DNA from: Thermoplasmata archaeon
Lineage (GTDB): Archaea; Thermoplasmatota; Thermoplasmata; Thermoplasmatales; Thermoplasmataceae
Length of the DNA stretch: 19,643 bases
Assembly: GCA_021797385.1 (NCBI GenBank)
Contig: JAJZZW010000016.1
Span: 1 to 19,643, forward strand
Reading direction: 5' to 3'
Position numbers and translations under genes: made by a program
Shown here: piece after piece, positions 13,660-19,643 of the stretch
Position numbering within the stretch: the stretch's first letter is position 1
How the letters are laid out: the number at the start of each line of letters is the position of its first letter
The notes under the pieces: model-generated
What the model was told of the DNA's origin: nothing
What the model saw: only the letters and a program-made list of their open reading frames with translations
The model's database searches: none

Positions 13660-14637
13660 TCATTTTCTCTTTATTTCAAGTTTATTGAGAGTTTTTTGTA
13701 TTTCTTCATCAACATTTATTTTAGCGATTTCTGGATTTTTTGCTATCATGGCTACCCTGCTCTCAAATCTATCGGCATATTCAACATACCCAAGCCTTCG
13801 GGCGAGTTCACCGGAAAATTCCAGGATTTCATCATGTGTTGGCATGTTCTCGTATGATAATCTCCCTGCTGACTGCCCTACATGGACATATCCCTTTGAT
13901 TCTATGAAATCCGGATCGGCACGTCTGTCTATAGTTTCATACTCATCATAATACGGGAAATTAATATTTTTTACCATGGTATGCCTTATTACCGTTCTGG
14001 TATCCAGGGATGGCAGTAGATCAATTGTTTTATTGAAGTTTTCCCATGCATTTCCTATGGCAGGATGTAATACATCATTGAAAACCTCTTTATTAGGCCC
14101 TGCAACGGTCACATATAACTGAGTAGGCAACGGATTTAAATTCTCAAGTACCTTAGGCATGGTTCCATTTGTTACAACAAATGTTGTTATTCCTCTCCTG
14201 GTAGCCGCTTCTATTAGCTCACCAAGCCTGGTGTAAAGCGTGGGTTCTCCTGTCAGGGATATAGCCATATGTCTCGGATGCGATGCCTCCTCAAACAATT
14301 CTTTCTTTACCTTGGGATTTCCCTTGAAGCCGGATATGAGTTTGAGATGAGCTTTGATGCTCTCTTCCAGTATGAATTCCGGATCATCTTCCTCATTTAT
14401 ATGCATGGAATCAAATCCCTGGAATCTCCAGCAAAAATCGCAGTTCTCAGAGCACGAATTCAGTGCAGGGGTCATCTGTACGCACTGATGTGATTTTATT
14501 CCATAAAATGTGTTTTTATAACATGGGGCCTTACCGAGTAATTCACTTTTCGTCCAGTGGCAAACCTTTACAGCAGAATGACTCCCAACCAGCCCGTAAT
14601 GCTGCTTTTTATAGACGGCCTCATAATTGTTGATCAT
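13660..14637 (-). CDS. taw1: 4-demethylwyosine synthase Taw1 (TYW1)
   Basis: This 325-residue radical SAM enzyme builds the tricyclic base of 4-demethylwyosine from N1-methylguanosine-37 of tRNA-Phe and pyruvate. The radical SAM cluster is CSENCDFC (Cys 62, 66, 69). Three further cysteines at 26, 39 and 52 match the second iron-sulfur cluster of archaeal TYW1, and Lys41 sits where the pyruvate-binding lysine is described in Pyrococcus TYW1. SLTGEPTLY is the GGEP-equivalent motif. YVHVGQSAGRLSYENMP near the C-terminus is a further stretch I associate with TYW1. Full length, with no flavodoxin domain, as is normal for archaea. A TATA-like TAAATATT on the minus strand (about 14657-14665) lies 20-28 bases before the ATG, suggesting a leaderless mRNA. 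It is convergent with the ATPase operon and divergent from the SDR gene. Confidence 0.96.
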   Translation of the reverse strand: MINNYEAVYKKQHYGLVGSHSAVKVCHWTKSELLGKAPCYKNTFYGIKSHQCVQMTPALNSCSENCDFCWRFQGFDSMHINEEDDPEFILEESIKAHLKLISGFKGNPKVKKELFEEASHPRHMAISLTGEPTLYTRLGELIEAATRRGITTFVVTNGTMPKVLENLNPLPTQLYVTVAGPNKEVFNDVLHPAIGNAWENFNKTIDLLPSLDTRTVIRHTMVKNINFPYYDEYETIDRRADPDFIESKGYVHVGQSAGRLSYENMPTHDEILEFSGELARRLGYVEYADRFESRVAMIAKNPEIAKINVDEEIQKTLNKLEIKRK

Positions 14638-14710
14638 TATTTACCAATTTAATAAGAATATTTAACATTTACTAGAAAAGTTACCGATGTAATTTCAGGT
14701 TTGCACCATA

Positions 14711-14719
14711 TTTTTATAC
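14711..14719 (+). promoter_or_regulatory. TATA box of the SDR gene (decides the start)
   Basis: TTTTTATAC is centred about 24 bases before the ATG at 14739. A GTG at 14721 in the same frame lies directly beside this box and would fall before the transcription start, so the ATG is preferred. Confidence 0.5.
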
Positions 14720-14738
14720 GGTGGCAATATTATTAATT

Positions 14739-15506
14739 ATGGCAAAACTTGATAATAAAATAGTATTGATAACAGGATCTTCAAGAGGTCTTGGTAGTGC
14801 AATAGCAAGGAAATTTACAGAGGAGGGTGCAAGGATAGCTATAAATTACAATAGAGACAGGGAATCTGCAGAAAAATTGAGAAAGGATCTTCCCGGTTCA
14901 GAAATTTTTCAGGCCGATGTATCAGATCATGCTTCAGTCGAGCGTATGATAAAAGATATACATGAGAAGATGGGCACCATAGATATTCTGGTAAACAATG
15001 CAGGTATACTCAGCTCATTTTCATGGGATGAGTTTGACGAAGAAAAGGTGAGGAAAATATTCGATATAAATCTCATGGGACCAATATACACTGTGAAAAA
15101 CTGTTTGAACGATCTCAAGAAAAATCATGGCATAATAATTAATATGTCATCAAATGCCGGTGTGGGCACAGCAGCTAAGGGAACTACGATTTATTCAATG
15201 ACGAAGGCTGCAATTGCTATGTTGACAAAGAGGCTTGCATTTGATTTGATGGAATGGCATGTTAGAGTAAATGCCATTGCACCTGGATGGATAGAATCAG
15301 ATATGACCCTTGGTGGCAAGAGTCCTGAAGAAGCAGAGAAGCTCAGGCAGTCATTCAGATCGAGAACTGAACTCAATATGACAGGTAAACCGGAAAATAT
15401 AGCAGATGCAGCTTTATTCCTTGCCAGCAATGAATCTGAATATATGGATGGGCAGGTACTTGTTGTGGATGGAGGAAGAATTGATAACCTGACACATGGA
15501 CTGTAG
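14739..15506 (+). CDS. Short-chain dehydrogenase/reductase (SDR)
   Basis: This 255-residue classical SDR is an NAD(P)-dependent oxidoreductase. The cofactor motif TGSSRGLG sits near residues 13-20, NNAG around 87-90, and the catalytic set is the Ser in NMSSNAG followed by YSMTK (Tyr-x-x-x-Lys). PGWIESDM and the C-terminal VVDGG are usual family features. Length is typical. It resembles 3-oxoacyl-ACP reductase (FabG) and glucose/aldose 1-dehydrogenases; archaea lack a bacterial fatty-acid cycle, so a sugar, alcohol or other carbonyl substrate is more likely, but it cannot be assigned. Arg19 in the glycine motif and the later Asn-Arg-Asp suggest NADP preference, with moderate confidence. The stop abuts the stop of the convergent transporter gene with no base between. 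Confidence 0.9.
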   Translation: MAKLDNKIVLITGSSRGLGSAIARKFTEEGARIAINYNRDRESAEKLRKDLPGSEIFQADVSDHASVERMIKDIHEKMGTIDILVNNAGILSSFSWDEFDEEKVRKIFDINLMGPIYTVKNCLNDLKKNHGIIINMSSNAGVGTAAKGTTIYSMTKAAIAMLTKRLAFDLMEWHVRVNAIAPGWIESDMTLGGKSPEEAEKLRQSFRSRTELNMTGKPENIADAALFLASNESEYMDGQVLVVDGGRIDNLTHGL

Positions 15507-16406
15507 TCAGACCATATACCCAAGTATAAATCCCAGTGACGGTGATAATATCCATGTCAGAATAATAATAAAAAATGGCTTCATATAAATGGCCTTGTAT
15601 TTATAGGAAATGCCAACACCGAAAACACTGGATGTCAGTGTTTGGGTATTTGAAAGCGGTACAGCAAATAGTGTAGCAATTTCAACAAGCAGGGATGACA
15701 CAACCAGTGAAACCAGCGCGTTTGAATACCTCATAGAGTACATTTCCTCCCCCACCCTTTTTATTACTCCGCTGCTGAAGAATAGGGATCCTGCAAATAT
15801 TGCAAAAGTCATAATTAAAATGGTTGTAACATTAAAACCCTCCACATTTGCTATGAATCCAAGTGTATTCGCTCCCAGGGTAAAGGCTGTTAAAAATGAT
15901 GAAACAATTATTAAGAACTTAAGCCATTTTGCAACACCCCAGACATTCTTGAAATTTCTGTGAAAAACTTCGCGTTCCGTTATATATGAAACAATTATGG
16001 AAATAATAGGCGCTATTACCCAGAAGGTAATCATGAGAAGAACAAAATTATAATCGACGGGATAGCGAATGCGGATATCTATACCAAGAGCAGTACCTGC
16101 AAGTGCCATTGTCAGCGATAGAGGTGCCCTTCCTATATTCGCAAAAAGAAATATAAGAAATGAAATAAGAAATGCATATGTGATATAGAAATATGAATGC
16201 GGTATCAGAGAAAGAGATGCGCCATGAAGGAATCTTCCCTCAATTATAAGACCCATGAAAAAACCCGTAGAACCAATCAAAATTCCAGCATATCTTTCCA
16301 CTATTCTTGAACCTATTAGTGTTCCTACCGCTGCGGAAAGATTATTTCCCGAAACAAGAAGCGTGAGGAAGAATGTTAGTATGAGCGAAAAAATAAAAAA
16401 TATCAA
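15507..16406 (-). CDS. pit: PiT-family inorganic anion (phosphate/sulfate) transporter, atypical
   Basis: This 299-residue integral membrane protein has about 10 hydrophobic helices and the inverted duplication of the PiT family. Half one has SGNNLSAAVGT (19-29) and APLSLTMALAGTALG (94-108). Half two has GANTLGFIANVEG (178-190) and PLSNTQTLTSSVFGVG (250-265). Canonical PiT proteins have GxND in each half and PxSTTH partners; here the Asp positions read Asn and Thr, and the His reads Met or Gln, so ion coupling or substrate may differ. The start codon is TTG at 16404-16406, overlapping the TGA of the upstream DUF47 gene, with GGTGA four bases before it; no other in-frame start exists before residue 47. 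Pairing with DUF47 supports a transport role for phosphate or a similar anion. Confidence 0.82.
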   Translation of the reverse strand: MIFFIFSLILTFFLTLLVSGNNLSAAVGTLIGSRIVERYAGILIGSTGFFMGLIIEGRFLHGASLSLIPHSYFYITYAFLISFLIFLFANIGRAPLSLTMALAGTALGIDIRIRYPVDYNFVLLMITFWVIAPIISIIVSYITEREVFHRNFKNVWGVAKWLKFLIIVSSFLTAFTLGANTLGFIANVEGFNVTTILIMTFAIFAGSLFFSSGVIKRVGEEMYSMRYSNALVSLVVSSLLVEIATLFAVPLSNTQTLTSSVFGVGISYKYKAIYMKPFFIIILTWILSPSLGFILGYMV

Positions 16407-17083
16407 CTTGTCACCGCAAGCATTATGGTGAATACAAGGTCTGAAATATCCTCACAATCATCCAGTAAATCATCCAGTTTATGTGCAAGCGTGTTCAAGT
16501 GTTCGAATACAAGATATGACATTTTTCCAGAATTTTTATACGTATAATCTATTATATCATCCTTGATTTCATCCACCTGTTCTTCTATTGCCTCTATGTT
16601 TCTTCTATCAGATCTCATTTTGCCCAGATCGTTTTCATTCAATATACTATGAACATAATCCAATGCTTTTTTATTGGATTCAAGTATGTCGATGAAATTA
16701 GTGTATGCATGATCACGTATAGCCTTTTCATCAGGAGACATATTATAATTTATATTGAATCTATTCAATTCTCTGCTCACAAAATATGTTTTATCCAGTA
16801 TATCATCACATTTCTCTATAAGGTCCAGCAGATTATCCATTAAACTTGAGCTTATGGCACCGCTTGTAACCTCATGCCTAAAATCTATGTTCATTTCATC
16901 CCCTTTCTTTTCCATGGTTCTGACTTTTTCATTATATGCTTCAATATTGGCGGGGGCATTTTTAAGCATTGAAATTAAACTGGAAGAATTTTCTATTCCC
17001 ATCAATGGATATTCTGAAAGTCTCGATAAAAGATTTTTTTCACCAACAACAAGAATTTTTTTCAAAAAATTGTAATTTACCAT
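16403..17083 (-). CDS. DUF47/PhoU-like protein, PiT partner
   Basis: This 226-residue soluble, almost wholly helical protein belongs to the DUF47 (PhoU-like, TIGR00153) family. The charged helices carry spaced acidic/metal-binding patterns such as EKKGDEMNIDFRHE (about 58-71), LLDLIEKCDDILD (about 86-98) and LDDLLDDCEDISD near the C-terminus, equivalent to the repeated E/DxxxD metal sites of PhoU. DUF47 genes are commonly found directly before PiT transporters and are thought to control them. Here the stop (TGA) overlaps the TTG start of the transporter by four bases (TTGA), a clear case of translational coupling. The ATG at 17083 has a TATA-like sequence at 17104-17111, about 25 bases upstream. 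The family is secure; the molecular effect on transport is inferred. Confidence 0.92.
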   Translation of the reverse strand: MVNYNFLKKILVVGEKNLLSRLSEYPLMGIENSSSLISMLKNAPANIEAYNEKVRTMEKKGDEMNIDFRHEVTSGAISSSLMDNLLDLIEKCDDILDKTYFVSRELNRFNINYNMSPDEKAIRDHAYTNFIDILESNKKALDYVHSILNENDLGKMRSDRRNIEAIEEQVDEIKDDIIDYTYKNSGKMSYLVFEHLNTLAHKLDDLLDDCEDISDLVFTIMLAVTS

Positions 17084-17121
17084 GGCAGTGTATAAAAATT
17101 ATCTATAAATACTTTAAAGAT

Positions 17122-18798
17122 TTATGCTCTAGAGAGCATACTCAGTGAGGAAATTTCCTTTGAATTTTCTATTCCCCATTTCTTTACTTTATCTATATCA
17201 ACACCATTCTTTCTGGCTATTTTCTCAACCATCTTGAGCATTAATTCTCCACCGACGCTGAGAATTGTCCCTGTACCTGCACGTGAAAATATATTTCCAT
17301 GGGTATCACGGAATCCGTCTCTGGTTGCCATTTTTGCAAGATGCCTGTAGGATGCATAATAAACGCCGAGCTGTGTAGTGTTCAGCATTGAGTTCAGACT
17401 TCTGGATTTTATCCTTCCAAGCGGCACATTAACTAATGGTGTAACTGTAAATTCAAAAGGTCTTCCATCAACATATGAATGGCTGAGTTGGTTAATCATC
17501 GCAATAGAGTCCCAGTTATCCTCGTCGGTTTCCTCCTGCTGTCCGACCTGTATGGTAAAAGCCGATCTCCAATAGTACTTAGTTTCATTGTAGACACCTT
17601 CCCAGACGATCTCATGAAAAGACCCATCAGGACCTATTCTCAGTGGCATCGTTTTATTGGGCATATGCTTTAATGCAAGCGAATCGCTTCCCGTTTCAAC
17701 TCCGGTCTGGATGCCTATCCAGTTATCAGGCCCAGCCTTCAGTATTTCACTTAGCTTTTTTATAAGATCGGGGAATGCAGCAGGTATTGATATTCTTCCA
17801 TGTGTGGGATTTGATCCCGTTACCCCCTTTATAGACATTACTGTATTCATCAGGTCAACCAATTCATCCTGATTGGGAGTAAACATCTTTTCATGCTTGT
17901 ATTCAAATATTTCATCTGAATGAAGCCATGCATGGTCATTTCCACCCTTTACGTTTACTTCTATTTCTTTCTTTATTCTGTCCAGTGAGTAATATCTCAG
18001 AGGCCTCAGTGTAACCTCACAGAAATCACATCCAACACCGCAACCTCTCATGACCTCTACCATTCCCTTTGTTGCGGGATTGACAATTTCAGGTATATCC
18101 TCTAGTGCCGGATATGCTCTTATTCCTGTTCCCCTGCCAACAAATAGGTCATCGTTTTTTACAACTCTTCTGAAATGGTCATCGTATGTCATGTACCCCC
18201 TTGTGAACATATTTTTATCAATATCATCATGCTCTATGCCACGGAAAAGATCTGATATTATATCATCCATCTCTCCGGAAACTACATAATCAAAGTGATA
18301 TTTGTCAATTTCATCTCTTAAAACTGTAAATTCCCACACACCGGGTCCGCCAACAACGAGTTTGGCCTTTTTACCCTTTCTTATCTGGTTGATTCTCTCC
18401 ATGAGTATATCCCACTCACGCCTTACCCATGAATCAAGTGCCCCTCCGAATAATGCGGCATATGACATTGTTGTCGGACCTATACCAAGCGGGTCCATTG
18501 TGGATACGCCTATTATTTCCGTATCATCTGTGATAAAATTTGAAAGATAATCCATATGGGCAACTGCAACGTCCTTTTTTGGGTTATCCCTTAAAAGCCC
18601 TGCTTCTATTTTTCTTATTGCATATGGTGCGTTTTTTGCCTCGCCATTTGGTAATGCCTCAGGGGATGGACCTCTCAGGAATCTGTAAACCTTTCCGGGT
18701 ACCTTGCTTCCCGGAGCGCACGGTAAAAAGTCCAGCAACGGGAAATTTCTGTAGTCGTAACTCAAGGTAGAGTCCGAAACTAAAACGTATTTCGTCAT
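17122..18798 (-). CDS. B12-binding-type radical SAM enzyme, possibly lipid-modifying
   Basis: This 558-residue protein belongs to the COG1032-like class. The N-terminal 210 or so residues resemble a cobalamin-binding Rossmann domain (TEIIGVSTMDPLG at 93-105, KLVVGGPG at 146-153, YVVSGEMDDII at 171-181), without an obvious DxHxxG lower ligand. The radical SAM core follows with RGCGVGCDFCEV; the cluster cysteines are 253, 257 and 260. After it come WLHSDEIFEY and a GVETGSD motif that is typical of this class (GxExGSD). The C-terminal 100 or so residues are helical. Its length and layout recall the GDGT ring synthases (Grs) and calditol synthase of acidophilic archaea, which act on membrane lipids, but this is resemblance from memory and other substrates are possible. 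It is a single gene, with TTTATAAA at 18823-18830 about 28 bases upstream of its ATG. Confidence 0.85.
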   Translation of the reverse strand: MTKYVLVSDSTLSYDYRNFPLLDFLPCAPGSKVPGKVYRFLRGPSPEALPNGEAKNAPYAIRKIEAGLLRDNPKKDVAVAHMDYLSNFITDDTEIIGVSTMDPLGIGPTTMSYAALFGGALDSWVRREWDILMERINQIRKGKKAKLVVGGPGVWEFTVLRDEIDKYHFDYVVSGEMDDIISDLFRGIEHDDIDKNMFTRGYMTYDDHFRRVVKNDDLFVGRGTGIRAYPALEDIPEIVNPATKGMVEVMRGCGVGCDFCEVTLRPLRYYSLDRIKKEIEVNVKGGNDHAWLHSDEIFEYKHEKMFTPNQDELVDLMNTVMSIKGVTGSNPTHGRISIPAAFPDLIKKLSEILKAGPDNWIGIQTGVETGSDSLALKHMPNKTMPLRIGPDGSFHEIVWEGVYNETKYYWRSAFTIQVGQQEETDEDNWDSIAMINQLSHSYVDGRPFEFTVTPLVNVPLGRIKSRSLNSMLNTTQLGVYYASYRHLAKMATRDGFRDTHGNIFSRAGTGTILSVGGELMLKMVEKIARKNGVDIDKVKKWGIENSKEISSLSMLSRA

Positions 18799-18822
18799 AT
18801 GAAAGCACTTATAGAATTATTG

Positions 18823-18830
18823 TTTATAAA
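18823..18830 (-). promoter_or_regulatory. TATA box of B12-radical SAM gene
   Basis: TTTATAAA, identical on both strands, is centred about 28 bases before the ATG at 18798. That is consistent with a leaderless or near-leaderless transcript. Confidence 0.45.
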
Positions 18831-18922
18831 TATTGTCATAAATAGAATTATTTTTAAATAGAGATTTTTTAGATTACCAGTAATAACAAGGTTTTTCATA
18901 AATTTAGTAGAACCACTAAATA

Positions 18923-19456
18923 TTACAGCAGTAAAGAAAAAGTAAAAGCAGAATAAAATTTATTCTCATATCTAAAACGATACCTGGAAAAGCCATCCAT
19001 TGTGAACCCATTCACAGTGAGTATAATTATTGATGGGATGTTTGACGTCAACACTGTTGTGTAGAGGGTCTTTAATTTTAATTTTTCCCGTGAGAACTGT
19101 ACTGTAAGCCCAAGTGCCTTCCTGCCTATCCCCTTATTCCTGCAATCTTTTGCTATCCAGTATCCTATATGTGCCCGTGAATTTTCACAATCTATGTCAG
19201 ACAGCCCGATAACACCTACCAATCTGTTCATGTACATAATATAAAAATCTATCTCAAACATTTCACTTCCTGATTCACGGTTCTTATGGATAAATGCAAG
19301 TGCATCCTCCTCAGTGTATGGATAGGGAAAGCTATGCGTCATCAACTGGAAAGCCATCTCACTGTCACTGGCACTCCGGATAAACTCTTCCATGTGGCCG
19401 TCAGGGAATTGATTTGTAATCTCTATTTCACCATCCTTTAACGAGTACTTATTCAT
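18923..19456 (-). CDS. GNAT-family N-acetyltransferase (RimJ/RimL-like)
   Basis: This 177-residue acyltransferase uses acetyl-CoA. Motif A is seen as HIGYWIAKDCRNKGIGRKAL, where RNKGIG is the pyrophosphate-binding (R/Q)xxGxG loop, followed by LGLTVQFSREKLKLKTLYTTV and the N-rich TSNIPSIIILTVNGF, equivalent to the usual NxxSxxxxExxGF with Thr-Val replacing Glu-Lys-like positions. The early part (FIRSASDSEMAFQLMTH-type helices and FPYPYTEEDALAFI) is typical of RimJ/RimL ribosomal-protein acetyltransferases. The substrate cannot be read from sequence; a protein N-terminus or a small amine are both possible. The ATG at 19456 is preceded by GAAGGT, a plausible ribosome site. The C-terminus is hydrophobic (FTFSLLL). 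Confidence 0.85.
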   Translation of the reverse strand: MNKYSLKDGEIEITNQFPDGHMEEFIRSASDSEMAFQLMTHSFPYPYTEEDALAFIHKNRESGSEMFEIDFYIMYMNRLVGVIGLSDIDCENSRAHIGYWIAKDCRNKGIGRKALGLTVQFSREKLKLKTLYTTVLTSNIPSIIILTVNGFTMDGFSRYRFRYENKFYSAFTFSLLL

Positions 19457-19643
19457 CTCTTTTACCTTCTGATAGATTCATGGTATTCAAATTTTATAAT
19501 TAAATATTTGTTGCTATACAGACTCTCCGCATGTGTTAAAGCTGATGATGTAATACAGCCCTTTAACATGAAAACATCATGTTATTCCATCCATTAGATG
19601 CATTAATTGCCATAACTGTAGTACTATAAATAACATATAATCG
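19457..19643. other. Terminal intergenic sequence, no gene seen
   Basis: These 187 bases at the window's end hold an AT-rich promoter-like stretch for the acetyltransferase (about 19490-19510). No ORF, tRNA or repeat that I can support is present. Confidence 0.5.

Noticed and set aside
14721..14738. Upstream GTG start for the SDR gene
   Set aside because: It abuts the TATA box, and the six extra residues are not part of the SDR fold.
1..19643. CRISPR array, rRNA gene, replication origin
   Set aside because: I looked for regularly spaced repeats, conserved rRNA segments and origin-like repeat clusters and saw none.

Overview
The window is archaeal DNA, most likely from an acidophilic member of the Thermoplasmatales (Ferroplasma/Acidiplasma-like; the genus is an inference). 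It encodes a group II chaperonin (thermosome), an Alba chromatin protein, the wyosine enzyme Taw1, an isoprenoid lipid synthase and two tRNAs without encoded CCA. Many genes have a TATA-like box about 24-28 bases upstream of the start codon, which points to leaderless transcripts. The DNA is AT-rich, and more so between about 5.7 and 8.7 kb.

Left core block (1-3.9 kb, plus strand): thermosome subunit, thioredoxin reductase and ornithine carbamoyltransferase, each with its own promoter signal, followed by tRNA-Arg(GCG) on the minus strand.

Accessory block (3.9-10.0 kb), bounded by tRNA-Arg(GCG) and tRNA-Leu(UAA): a thiamine-diphosphate enzyme of unknown substrate; a divergent cassette of an MFS exporter, a 46-residue peptide ORF and a radical SAM-SPASM peptide-maturase-like gene broken by an in-frame TAG (and a second in-frame TGA near the end); an IS3-type OrfA remnant; and a two-gene toxin-antitoxin module (Panacea/DUF4065 antitoxin plus RelE/ParE-like toxin). 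The exporter-peptide-maturase cassette looks like a small RiPP system, possibly decaying. A degenerate copy of the 3' end of the maturase gene lies on the other side of the exporter, so the cassette is flanked by imperfect direct repeats.

Right core block (10.2-19.5 kb): an 84-residue orphan, a short Lrp/AsnC regulator and Alba; then an operon-like run of prenyl diphosphate synthase, an ArsA/Get3-type ATPase with a C-terminal HSP20-like domain and a 61-residue protein. Next come Taw1 (minus), an SDR oxidoreductase (plus), a PiT-family transporter translationally coupled to a DUF47/PhoU-like partner (minus), a large B12-binding-type radical SAM enzyme (minus) and a GNAT acetyltransferase (minus).

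The core genes serve protein folding, redox balance, arginine metabolism, membrane lipid synthesis, tRNA modification and anion uptake. Most of the unusual content sits between the two tRNAs.
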